Positions 1 through 8,014 of a DNA stretch of 64,000 nt are shown in pieces. Numbering within the stretch: position 1 is the first letter of the stretch; every line of letters starts with the position of its first letter. Position numbers and translations under genes: made by a program. Under the pieces are notes generated by a model. It saw only the letters and a program-made list of their open reading frames with translations, was not told the origin of the DNA and made no database searches. Source of the stretch: Micromonospora sp. MA102. Its GTDB lineage: Bacteria; Actinomycetota; Actinomycetes; Mycobacteriales; Micromonosporaceae. The stretch is taken from NCBI RefSeq assembly GCF_025460765.1, contig NZ_JAMWEG010000015.1, positions 91,793 through 155,792 on the forward strand. Reading direction: 5' to 3'.

Positions 1-770
1 TCGTTGATGAACGCCACCGCCACCGCGCCGAAGTAGAGCGCGGAGAGGCAGAACGCCAGCGCCGTCATGCCGAACGGGTCGGGCGTCGGCGTGACCACCG
101 CGGAGAACGCGAAGAACACGAAGATCGCCACCCGCCACCAGCCCAGCAGGCGCTTGGCGCTGGCCAGCCCGACGAAGTTGAGCATCAGCACGATGAGCGG
201 GAACTCGAACGCCACCCCGAACAGCAGGATCAGGTTCGTGACGAAGCCGATGTAGCGGGTGATGTCCAGCGTCGTGGTGACGTCGCCGCCACCGGAGACG
301 TTGAGCAGGAACTCCAGGCCCTTGGACGTGACGAAGAACGCCAGCACCGCGCCGGCCGCGAACAGCGGCGCGGCCAGGGCGGTAAAGAAGTAGGCGTACC
401 GCCGCTCGTGCCGGTGCAGGCCCGGGGCGATGAACGCCCAGAGCTGGTAGAGCCAGATCGGTGCCGCGATGATCAGGCCGACCCAGAGAGCGACCTTCAT
501 CTGCAGCAGGAACAGGTCGGCCGGACCGAGCTGGACGAAGTTGCAGTCGCCGTTGGCGAGCCGCGCCTTCGGCAGGTTGCAGTAGGGCATCTGCAGCACG
601 TGCAGGACCCGGCCGGAGAGCCAGACGCCGAACCCGAAGCCGACCACGATCGCCAGCGACGCGCGGAACAGCCGGTTACGCAGTTCCCGGAAGTGCTCGA
701 TGAGCGTCATCGAGCCGTCGGCGGCCCGCTCGAACGTGCTCGGGCCGCGCTTCTTCAACCCGAAGGCCAC
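1..770 (-). CDS. tatC: Sec-independent protein translocase TatC (3' end beyond window)
   Basis: TatC is the multi-spanning membrane receptor of the twin-arginine pathway, which exports folded proteins. The minus-strand frame starts with a GTG at 770, preceded by AAAGGG with 10-nt spacing. It reads MTLIEHFRELRNRL about 20 residues in, a typical TatC N-terminus, followed by several hydrophobic segments such as VALWVGLIIAAPIWLYQLW. The frame stays open to base 1, so about 256 residues are visible and the C-terminus lies outside. It follows tatA by 20 nt, consistent with one operon. The start is inferred; an internal ATG at 710 is less likely because it has no clear ribosome-binding site. Confidence 0.93.
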   Translation of the reverse strand, partial: MAFGLKKRGPSTFERAADGSMTLIEHFRELRNRLFRASLAIVVGFGFGVWLSGRVLHVLQMPYCNLPKARLANGDCNFVQLGPADLFLLQMKVALWVGLIIAAPIWLYQLWAFIAPGLHRHERRYAYFFTALAAPLFAAGAVLAFFVTSKGLEFLLNVSGGGDVTTTLDITRYIGFVTNLILLFGVAFEFPLIVLMLNFVGLASAKRLLGWWRVAIFVFFAFSAVVTPTPDPFGMTALAFCLSALYFGAVAVAFIN

Positions 771-790
771 GGTGGTGGGGCCCTTTCGGA

Positions 791-1072
791 TCAGTTCTCG
801 CGGACGCGCTGCACCGGGTCGACCGGCGGGGTGACCGGCTGCTGCGGCTGAGCGTGCTGCTGCTGCGGCGGGAGCGGCTGGTAGCCGGCCTGCGCGTCGG
901 CCTTCTCGGCCAGGTCACGGTCGTCGTCGTCGTGCAGGCTCTTGGTCTCGGCCTTGAGGATCCGCAGCGAGCGGCCCAGCGAGCGGGCCGTGTCGGGGAG
1001 CCGCTTCGCGCCGAAGAGCAGGATCAGCACGACCACGAGTACCGCGATGTGCCACGGCTTGAGGAAACCCAT
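791..1072 (-). CDS. tatA: Twin-arginine translocase subunit TatA/TatE
   Basis: This 93-residue protein has one membrane helix (about residues 7-20) followed by the FGAKRLP hinge and an amphipathic helix, the hallmark of TatA. TatA oligomerises to form the pore of the Tat pathway with TatC, encoded just downstream. The tail is acidic, then rich in Pro and Gln. I chose the ATG at 1072, which has GGAG 6 nt upstream; an ATG-like start 30 nt earlier would add ten residues but lacks support. In actinomycetes tatA and tatC commonly follow pafBC, as here. Confidence 0.95.
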   Translation of the reverse strand: MGFLKPWHIAVLVVVLILLFGAKRLPDTARSLGRSLRILKAETKSLHDDDDRDLAEKADAQAGYQPLPPQQQHAQPQQPVTPPVDPVQRVREN

Positions 1073-1288
1073 GGGAAGCTCCAGTCGCTTTGTATCGGTC
1101 ACGGGTGGTCGCCGCCCATCGTACGTGCGTCGCAGCGGCTTGCCACCCCACCCGGCCTGCTGGTGCGGACCCGGCCGGTGAAGTCTCGACCAACCCGAAG
1201 TGTCCCGTCAACCACCCGCGGCCGCGCGATCGTGCGCGCACCCGTCCCGGAACGCGCAGCCGACGCGCGCCGGAGCGGTCTGCGTCGA

Positions 1289-1537
1289 TCAGTCCCCGCG
1301 CCGGGCCTTGATCACCGTCATCCGCTCCTGCGCGACGGTTACCCGCTCCTGCAGCGACGCGGCCCGCGCCTGGAGCTCCTCGGCGGCGGAGCGCAGCGAC
1401 TCCGCCTCGGCCTGGCGCCGCTGCAGGGCCGCCGCCGTGCGGCGCAGCCGGGGCAGCCGGGCCAGCACCGGCCGGACCGCCAGGGCCAGCACGACCAGCG
1501 CGAACAGCACGACCCCGAGCACGATCCACGTCACCAC
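1289..1537 (-). CDS. Small single-pass membrane protein with coiled coil
   Basis: The 82-residue product has an N-terminal membrane helix (about residues 3-22, WIVLGVVLFALVVLALAV). A long charged helix rich in Arg, Glu, Ala and Gln follows and probably forms a coiled coil. It lies 10 nt after pafC, so it is probably in the pafBC-tat operon. No function is recognised. Two adjacent GTG codons could start it. The 216 bases between its stop and tatA hold no gene I can support. Confidence 0.7.
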   Translation of the reverse strand: MVTWIVLGVVLFALVVLALAVRPVLARLPRLRRTAAALQRRQAEAESLRSAAEELQARAASLQERVTVAQERMTVIKARRGD

Positions 1538-1547
1538 GGCGGTCAGC

Positions 1548-2555
1548 CTACTGGGTGACGCCGGCCACCGCCGGGTCGGCGCGGTCGACCGGAGTGGCGT
1601 ACGCGTCGAGCGCGGCGGCCGCCTGGGCCCGCACCTGCTCGGCCAGCTCGGTCGGCGCGACCACCGTCACGTCCGGCCCGAGCCCGAGCACGAACCGGCG
1701 GGCCCAGCCCAGGTCGGTGACCCGCAGCGACACGAGCCACTGCTCGCCGTCGGCCTCGACCCGCTCGCACGGGTAGTACTCGGTGATCCACCGCTCGCCC
1801 CGGCCGATCCGCAGGGTGATCAGCGGCAGGTCCGGCGAGGGCCGGAACACCCCGTCGCTGAGGTCGTGCGGGCGGGCCTGTGGCGGGACCACCGCCTGCT
1901 CGGCCAGCTCGGTGACCGCGTCGATCCGGTCGGCCCGGAACAGCCGGACCGCCTCGGCCCGGCGGCACCACGCCTCCACGTACGCCCGGCCGCCGACCAT
2001 CAGCATCCGCAGCGGGTCGATGGTGCGCTCGGTGGTCTCGTCCCGGGCGGCCGTGTAGTAGGTGATCCGCAGCGCGCGGCCGCGCTCCACGGCGGCGCGC
2101 AGCTCGCGGACCCGGGCCGTGTCGCCGGGCAGCCGCACCTCGACCGGGGCGCCGGCCAGGTCACCGGCCGCGCTCTCGATCTTGGCGAGGGCGCGCTCGA
2201 CCGCCTCGCGGTTGGCCACCCCGGGCGTCTCGGCCAGCATCCGCAGCGCCACCACGAGGGCCAGGGCCTCGTCGGGGGTGAGCCGCAGCGGGCGGTCGAT
2301 GCCGGCGTCGTAGGTGATGGTCACCCGGTCGCCGTCGAACGCCATGTCGATCAGGTCACCGGGGCCGTAACCGGGCAGCCCGCACACCCAGAGCAGCTCC
2401 AGGTCCTCGCGGAGCTGCTTCTCGGTCACTCCGAGGTCGTGCGCCGCCTCGGCGATCTCGATGCCGGGGCGGGCCAGCAGGTAGGGCACCAGGTTGAGCA
2501 GCCGGGCCAGCCGGTCCGCCGACGCGCGGCCGCCCCGGGCCGCCGGGCGGGTCAC
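1548..2555 (-). CDS. pafC: WYL-domain transcriptional regulator PafC
   Basis: This 335-residue protein has an N-terminal winged-helix region (about 15-80) and a central WYL domain around AYVEAWCRRAEAVRLFRADR. A C-terminal WCX-type region follows. PafC acts with PafB as a transcription activator of the RecA-independent DNA damage response in mycobacteria; applying that role here is inference from family and gene order. Its GTG start at 2555 overlaps the pafB stop by four bases (GTGA), indicating translational coupling and fitting a heteromeric regulator. Confidence 0.93.
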   Translation of the reverse strand: MTRPAARGGRASADRLARLLNLVPYLLARPGIEIAEAAHDLGVTEKQLREDLELLWVCGLPGYGPGDLIDMAFDGDRVTITYDAGIDRPLRLTPDEALALVVALRMLAETPGVANREAVERALAKIESAAGDLAGAPVEVRLPGDTARVRELRAAVERGRALRITYYTAARDETTERTIDPLRMLMVGGRAYVEAWCRRAEAVRLFRADRIDAVTELAEQAVVPPQARPHDLSDGVFRPSPDLPLITLRIGRGERWITEYYPCERVEADGEQWLVSLRVTDLGWARRFVLGLGPDVTVVAPTELAEQVRAQAAAALDAYATPVDRADPAVAGVTQ

Positions 2556-3550
2556 CGGGCACCCCCCGCCACGGCCAGGTCGTCGTGCCGGGTCGCGATC
2601 TCCTTCAGCCGCTGGATGACCGCCTCACGGACCTCCGGCGGCTCCAGCACCCGCACGTCCGGGCCGTAGCCGACGATGTGGCCGGCCAGGTAGTCGGCGT
2701 CGGCGTAGGGCAGGACGAGACGGTCGCCGTCCGGCCCGGCGTGGGTCTCCACCGCCCAGCGGCGCAGCCCCGCCGCGCGGCCGGCGGCGACCAGCACGGT
2801 GGCCCGGCCGGTGCGCTCCACCGGCCCGGACCAGCGGGCCACGTGGCTGATCAGGTCCACGCCGGCGGGCGGCTCGTACGCCCCGGGCTCGCCGGTCACC
2901 CGGACCGCGCCCACCACCCGGGAGAGCCGGAAGCAGCGGGTCGCCGCCCGGTCCAGGTCGTGGCCGACCACGTACCAGCGGCCGCGCCAGCACACCACGC
3001 CCCACGGCTGCACGCGGCGGCGGGTCGGCGCGTCCCGGTCGGGCACCCGGTAGTCGAAGTTGACCTCGCGCCGGTCGCGCGCGGCGGCGGTCAGCGGCGC
3101 GAACGCCGGGTCGACCGTGACCATCGGCTCCAGGCCCAGCGTGGCCTGCGGGTCCACGTCGATGCCGGCGGCGCGCAGCTTCGCCAGCCCCGAGGAGGCG
3201 GCGGCGGCCAGGCCGGCGTGCTGCCACAGCCGGGCCGCGATGCCCACGGCGGCGGCCTCGTCCGGTTCGAGGGGGATGTCGGGCAGGGCGTACTCGCGGG
3301 GCGCGATCCGGTAGCCCGGCTCGGCGTCGAACACGCTGGCCGTGCCGGTCTCCAGCGGCACCCCGAGCTCCCGCAGCTCGGCCTTGTCCCGCTCGAACTT
3401 GCGCTGGAACGCCTCGTGGTCCTTGGCGTCGTCCGGATCGTGCTCGTAGCCGGGCACGGTCGCGGCGATCTGCGCGGCGGTCAGGAACCGTCGCGTGGAC
3501 AGCAGGCAGATCACCAGGTTGACCAGGCGTTCGGTACGGGTCCGCGACAC
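2552..3550 (-). CDS. pafB: WYL-domain transcriptional regulator PafB
   Basis: PafB is the partner of PafC, and with it forms an activator of DNA-damage genes in mycobacteria. From the GTG at 3550 the product is 332 residues and begins VSRTRTERLVNLVICLLSTR, a winged-helix DNA-binding start. The WYL domain is visible around RGRWYVVGHDLDRAATRCFR. An upstream in-frame ATG at 3640 would add 30 Ala/Arg-rich residues without family resemblance, so I prefer 3550. pafBC sits about 4.5 kb from pafA, with unrelated genes between. Confidence 0.93.
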   Translation of the reverse strand: MSRTRTERLVNLVICLLSTRRFLTAAQIAATVPGYEHDPDDAKDHEAFQRKFERDKAELRELGVPLETGTASVFDAEPGYRIAPREYALPDIPLEPDEAAAVGIAARLWQHAGLAAAASSGLAKLRAAGIDVDPQATLGLEPMVTVDPAFAPLTAAARDRREVNFDYRVPDRDAPTRRRVQPWGVVCWRGRWYVVGHDLDRAATRCFRLSRVVGAVRVTGEPGAYEPPAGVDLISHVARWSGPVERTGRATVLVAAGRAAGLRRWAVETHAGPDGDRLVLPYADADYLAGHIVGYGPDVRVLEPPEVREAVIQRLKEIATRHDDLAVAGGAR

Positions 3551-3702
3551 GTGGGAAACGCTAGCAGCCCGCACGTCCGCAGCGCGCACCCGCGCGGGCG
3601 CGGCGCGCGGGAGTCCCGCCGCGGAGGCGATGCGCGCCACACCGCCCCGGGCCCGCCCCGGTCGCCGCGCGGAGGGCCGATGACGGCCATATGGTGGGTC
3701 GC

Positions 3703-4710
3703 ATGGCGGAGCCGGAGGTCAAGAGCGAGAGCGTCGGCACGGTCGTGGTGGCCGGCGCGGCGAACCTCGCCATCGCGATCGCCAAGCTGATCGCGGGCCT
3801 GCTCTCCGGCTCCGCGGCGATGCTCTCCGAGGCCGCCCACTCGGTCGCCGACACCACCACCGAGGCCCTGCTCTACATGGCGCTGCGCCGCGGGGCGCGG
3901 CCCGCCGACACCCGGCACCCCTTCGGGTACGGCAAGGAGAGCTACGTCTGGGCCTTCCTCGCCGCGCTCTTCACGTTCGTGGTCGGCGCCGGCTTCGCCA
4001 TCACCCACGGCGTCACCACGATCCTCGTGCACGAGCACACCGGCGACTACCTGGCCTCGTACGTCGTGCTGGCGGTCTCCTTCGCCATCGAGTCGGTCTC
4101 GCTGGCCCGGGCGGTCCGGCAGGTCCGCAACGAGTCCCGCCGCTGGCGGGCCACCCCGCGCCGCTACCTGCGGCTGACCGCCGACACCACGGTCAAGGCG
4201 GTCTTCCTGGAGGACAGCGCCGCCCTGATCGGCCTGCTGCTCGCCGCCGCCGGGCTCACGCTGTCACACCTCACCGGCGACGAGGTCTACGACGGCGGCG
4301 CCTCGATCCTCATCGGCGTGCTGCTGCTGGTGGTCGCCGGCATCCTGGCCCGCAGCAACATCTCGCTGCTGGTCGGCCGGGCGGTGTCCGACCGGGTGCA
4401 CCGGCAGATCGAGCACGAGCTGGCCGGGCTGCCCGCGGTGGAGCGGATCGACACCCTGATGACCATGTTCCTCGGCCCCGAGGACATCCTGGTCGCCGCC
4501 AAGGTCGACTTCCACGACGCTGCCACCGGCGCGGACATCGAGGCCGCCGCCGACGAGGCCGAGCGGCGGCTCACCGACAGGTTCCCGGAGATCGGGTACG
4601 TCTTCCTCGACCCGACCCGGTCGAGGCGCGGCAGCGACGGGCACCGGGCCCGGACCACCCAGGACGAGGACGAGCGGGCCGTGGACCAGGAGCCGGGCGG
4701 GGTGCCCTGA
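3703..4710 (+). CDS. Cation diffusion facilitator family transporter
   Basis: This protein of about 335 residues is a CDF-family antiporter that exports divalent metal ions such as zinc from the cytoplasm. The N-terminal half has six predicted membrane segments. Metal-site signatures are SEAAHSVADTTTEALL in helix 2 and EDSAALIGL in helix 5, where the usual His/Asp is Glu, resembling the SLC30A9-like branch. A cytoplasmic C-terminal domain follows. The start could also be the ATG at 3691, which adds four residues; GGAGGG at 3671 fits neither perfectly. It is transcribed away from pafB. Confidence 0.88.
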   Translation: MAEPEVKSESVGTVVVAGAANLAIAIAKLIAGLLSGSAAMLSEAAHSVADTTTEALLYMALRRGARPADTRHPFGYGKESYVWAFLAALFTFVVGAGFAITHGVTTILVHEHTGDYLASYVVLAVSFAIESVSLARAVRQVRNESRRWRATPRRYLRLTADTTVKAVFLEDSAALIGLLLAAAGLTLSHLTGDEVYDGGASILIGVLLLVVAGILARSNISLLVGRAVSDRVHRQIEHELAGLPAVERIDTLMTMFLGPEDILVAAKVDFHDAATGADIEAAADEAERRLTDRFPEIGYVFLDPTRSRRGSDGHRARTTQDEDERAVDQEPGGVP

Positions 4711-4769
4711 CCGGCGGGCCGGCGACCCGGCCGCAGGCCGGCCCGGCGCCGGCCGATACCGTGCCCGGC

Positions 4770-5855
4770 ATGGTGCGATGGCGGTCCGGCACGGTGGCGG
4801 CGGTACGGCGGCGGTGGGCCGGCGCCGCCGAACTCGACGTCGACCTGCCCGACGGCGCCCGGATGCGCGCCCTGGCCTACCCGGCTCTGGTCGGCGACCC
4901 GGAGCCCGGCGACCGGGTGCTGCTCAACGCCGGCGCCCTGCTGATGGGCCTCGGCACCGGCGGGTACGCCCTCGTCGTGGCCCTGCCCGACCGGCTCCCC
5001 GCCGACCCGCCGCAGGCCGCCGACACCCGCGACGCCGGGCACCTGGTCAAGGCCCGCTACACCCCGCTGCAGCCGATCCTGCTGGGCGTCGACGAGGAAG
5101 CCTCACCGCACCACGCGTGCCTGGCCGCCGCCGAGTCCGTCGACGGGATGCCGGTGGTGACCGCCGACCTGCACTCCGCCCTGCCGGCGATCCTGGCCGG
5201 TGTCCACGCCGACGCCCCGGACGCCCGGGTGGCCTACCTGCTCACCGACGGCGGGGCGCTGCCGGCCTGGTTCTCCCGCACCCTCGCCGGGCTCGCCGGC
5301 CACCTCGCGGGCACGGTCAGCGTGGGCCAGGCGTTCGGCGGCGACCTGGAGGCGAGCACCCTGCACAGCGGCCTGCTCGCCGCCCGGCACGTGCTCGGCG
5401 CCGACGTCGCGATCGTCGCCCAGGGCCCCGGCAACCTGGGCACCGGCACCCGCTGGGGCTTCTCCGGGGTGGCCGTCGGCGAGGCGGTCAACGCGGTCGC
5501 CACGCTCGGCGGGCGGCCGGTCGGCTCGCTGCGGATCTCCGCGGCCGACCCCCGCCCCCGGCACCGCGGCGTCTCCCACCACAGCCTCACCGCGTACGGA
5601 CGGGTCGCCCTGGCCCCCGCGGAGCTGGTCGTGCCGGACGGCCTGGATCCCGCTCTCGCGGCCGAGGTGGGTGCGGCGCTGGCCCCGCTCGCGGCGCGGC
5701 ACCGGATCGTCACCGTGCCCGGCGACGGCCTGGACGCGGCGCTGCGGGCCAGCCCGGTCGGCCTGTCGACGATGGGGCGCGGGCTCGACGGCGACCACGC
5801 CTACTTCCTGACCGCGGCCGCCGCCGGCCGGCACGCGGCCCGCCTGCTCGGCTGA
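4770..5855 (+). CDS. DUF3866 family protein
   Basis: The roughly 361-residue product matches the DUF3866 family by its N-terminal region (VRWRSGTVAAV, then GDRVLLNAGALLMGLGTGG). Later come repeated Gly-rich blocks such as GPGNLGTGTRWGFSG and GVSHHSLTAYGRVAL. No catalytic role is established that I know of. A GTG at 4761 is an alternative start three codons upstream. It ends three bases before a convergent gene. Family membership is fairly sure; biochemical function is unknown. Confidence 0.82.
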   Translation: MVRWRSGTVAAVRRRWAGAAELDVDLPDGARMRALAYPALVGDPEPGDRVLLNAGALLMGLGTGGYALVVALPDRLPADPPQAADTRDAGHLVKARYTPLQPILLGVDEEASPHHACLAAAESVDGMPVVTADLHSALPAILAGVHADAPDARVAYLLTDGGALPAWFSRTLAGLAGHLAGTVSVGQAFGGDLEASTLHSGLLAARHVLGADVAIVAQGPGNLGTGTRWGFSGVAVGEAVNAVATLGGRPVGSLRISAADPRPRHRGVSHHSLTAYGRVALAPAELVVPDGLDPALAAEVGAALAPLAARHRIVTVPGDGLDAALRASPVGLSTMGRGLDGDHAYFLTAAAAGRHAARLLG

Positions 5856-5858
5856 CCC

Positions 5859-6476
5859 TCAGCGCGCCCCGTAGCCGTGGGCGACGATGTGCTCCGCGGC
5901 CCGCGTGTAGCCCGCCGGGTCGGCCGGCGCCAGCGTGCCCAGGCCGTCGACGTAGCGGTTGTACATGCAGAACGCGGCGGCGATCAGCACCGTGTCGTGG
6001 ATCTCGAGGTCGGTGGCGCCCTCGGCGCGGGCCGCCTCGACCAGTTCGGTGGTGACCTCCCGGCCGCTGCGCTGCACCGCCCCGGCGATCCGCAGCAGCG
6101 CCCGTAGCTTCCCCTCGACCGGCGCGCCGTCCAGGTCCCGGCGGACCTGCTGCACCAGCGGCATCCCCGCGGGCAACTGGGCGGCGGCGAACGCCGAGTG
6201 CGACGCGCAGCAGAACGTGCAGGCGTTCAGATCCGACACGTACGCGGCGATGAGTTCCCGCTCCCCCGCGGTCAGCGTGGGATGCGGGGCGTGCAGCAGC
6301 GCGTCGGCGAGGTCGAACAGCGGCTTGGCCGTCTCCGGGCGGTAGCGGGCCAGCCCGTTGATGCCGGGGTGGGCCTGCTCGTCCAGGCCGAGGTCGATGT
6401 GTGCGATGACGTCACGCTCCCTCGTCGTCGGCTGGGGGGCGCCCGAGCGCAGGTCTCGGCGTCCCCCGTGAGCCAT
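5859..6476 (-). CDS. Carboxymuconolactone decarboxylase/AhpD-like peroxidase-related protein
   Basis: The 205-residue all-alpha protein carries the AhpD-type site ACTFCCASHSAF, a CxxC followed by His at the correct spacing, in SDLNACTFCCASH. Such proteins reduce peroxides or act as thiol oxidoreductases; this one resembles the uncharacterised peroxidase-related branch. The preceding LTAGERELIAAYVS is also typical. The first 25 residues are poorly conserved, but I see no better downstream start. It ends against the convergent DUF3866 gene with three bases between stops, so the 3' ends are closely packed. Confidence 0.85.
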   Translation of the reverse strand: MAHGGRRDLRSGAPQPTTRERDVIAHIDLGLDEQAHPGINGLARYRPETAKPLFDLADALLHAPHPTLTAGERELIAAYVSDLNACTFCCASHSAFAAAQLPAGMPLVQQVRRDLDGAPVEGKLRALLRIAGAVQRSGREVTTELVEAARAEGATDLEIHDTVLIAAAFCMYNRYVDGLGTLAPADPAGYTRAAEHIVAHGYGAR

Positions 6477-6502
6477 AGACGATCATGCGGTCGGTGACGC
6501 GG

Positions 6503-7624
6503 TCAAGGCCCGGGCCCGGCGACCCGGACCGCCCGCTCCGGCAGCTCCGGAGCGGCGAAGGCGAGCAGCTTTTCCGCCTGGTCGGCCAGCGCGTCCCGGA
6601 CCGCTCCGGTGAGCGGGCGGAACGGCCGCAGCTCCAGCGTCGCCGCGCCGTCGTGCCGTGCGAGCGTCCACGTGCCGGCCACGAACCCGTCGACCACCAC
6701 AGTGGCAGCCACCGCCGGGGTGATCACCCGCCGGTGCTCCACGTCACCGAGCACCCGGGTCCGGTCGGCGTAGGACAGCAGGAGGTTGTCGTACTCCGGC
6801 AGCAGCCGCGGCGGGGCCGGCGTGTCCGGGTCGGGTCGCTCCGCGTCCGGCAGGTCGAACAGTTCCCGCCCCTGCTCGTCGCGGAACACCCGCAGCTCGC
6901 CCCGGAGCGGCTCCACGACCTCGGCCAGTCGGGTCATCCCGGACCAGGCCTGCACGTCCGCCACGCTCGCCGGCCCGAAAGCGGCCAGGTAGCGGCGGAC
7001 CAGGACGGCCGGATCCGCCGCGTCCAGCGGCGCGCCGAGCCAGCCCTCGGCCAGACCGCACGGGCCGTCCACGCGACCGCCCCACGTGCCGGCCGGCGGC
7101 AGGTGCACCAGCGGCAGCAGGTACTGCACCGAGTGCAGCAGGGCCGAGCGGTCCCGATCCGGCCAGCGCCGCGCCAGAAGCTCCCGAAGTCGGGTGCGGC
7201 TCAGCGGCTCCCCCGCCAGCAGTTCCGCGGCATACGCCACCAGCTCGACGGGATCGACGCCCGCCGTTGCCCGGCCCATGAACTGCCGTTGCAGGCCCGC
7301 CATCAGCGGTTGCAGCAGCGGACGCAGCCACCGGTAGTCGTCGGACGCGAGCACGTGCAACGTCCCGCGCACGGTGGTCGCCCGGACCACCTCGCGTCGC
7401 GACAGCAACTCGGTCAGGTCGTCGCGGCGAAACCCGGCGACCCGGGACCACAACCCCACGTAGGGCGCGGTCGGCACCTGACCCTGCAACCCCACCAGCC
7501 GGCGCACCGCGTCGAGCGCCGGCACGCGGGCCCGGTCCAACAGAAGCTGCCGGGCAAGGGTGGCCCGGTTCAGCGCCCGGCGGGACAGCAGCGGCACTCC
7601 GGCCGGCATGCTGCGCCTCGGCAC
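6503..7624 (-). CDS. Winged-helix DNA-binding protein, AlkZ/YcaQ-like (HTH_42) family
   Basis: This 373-residue protein belongs to the HTH_42 superfamily that includes the DNA glycosylases AlkZ and YcaQ. Evidence is the N-terminal ARQLLLDRA...VRRLVGLQGQVPTAPYVGLWSR region, VVRATTVRGTLHVLASDDYRWL, and a C-terminal PRLLPEYDNLLLSY block. It has Gln47-Gly-Gln49 where AlkZ has its catalytic Gln-x-Gln motif, so base excision of damaged DNA is possible but unproven. It lies between the AhpD-like gene and a small membrane-protein gene on the same strand. Met6 is an alternative start. Confidence 0.82.
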   Translation of the reverse strand: MPRRSMPAGVPLLSRRALNRATLARQLLLDRARVPALDAVRRLVGLQGQVPTAPYVGLWSRVAGFRRDDLTELLSRREVVRATTVRGTLHVLASDDYRWLRPLLQPLMAGLQRQFMGRATAGVDPVELVAYAAELLAGEPLSRTRLRELLARRWPDRDRSALLHSVQYLLPLVHLPPAGTWGGRVDGPCGLAEGWLGAPLDAADPAVLVRRYLAAFGPASVADVQAWSGMTRLAEVVEPLRGELRVFRDEQGRELFDLPDAERPDPDTPAPPRLLPEYDNLLLSYADRTRVLGDVEHRRVITPAVAATVVVDGFVAGTWTLARHDGAATLELRPFRPLTGAVRDALADQAEKLLAFAAPELPERAVRVAGPGP

Positions 7625-7728
7625 CCACGACTCCTCCCGTCGGCGGACGAAAGGGCGGGGATTCGGCTCCCGTCGGTCAGGAGGCTAGCGCCCACCCCCG
7701 ACACGATCGCCGACCGCGCGCCCTCGGT

Positions 7729-7950
7729 TCAACCGGCCAGGAAGATCAGGGCCAGCCAGGCGCCCACGATCAGCACCAGCGCCGCCGCCAGCACCCAGGT
7801 CGGCACGGCGAACTCGCCGCGGCGGTTGCGCTCGACCTCGGCGCGGATCTTCTCCCGGCGCCGTTCGACCCAGTTGAGCTTCTCGGTGCCGCGGTCGCGG
7901 GCGGCGGACGTGTCGCGGCCCGGGCGGCCGGCAGGTTCGGAAGTGTTCAT
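7729..7950 (-). CDS. Small tail-anchored membrane protein
   Basis: The 73-residue product has a charged N-terminal half (LNWVERRREKIRAEVERNRRG) and one C-terminal hydrophobic helix (about 48-71, VPTWVLAAALVLIVGAWLALIF). It probably sits in the cytoplasmic membrane with its N-terminus inside. It follows pafA by 64 bases on the same strand and may be cotranscribed with it. I do not recognise a named family. Confidence 0.72.
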   Translation of the reverse strand: MNTSEPAGRPGRDTSAARDRGTEKLNWVERRREKIRAEVERNRRGEFAVPTWVLAAALVLIVGAWLALIFLAG

Positions 7951-8014
7951 CGCGACGCCAGCGTACCCGTGGACGCGGCGGCCGGCGCCCCGGCACCGGC
8001 CGCCCGAACCCGGG

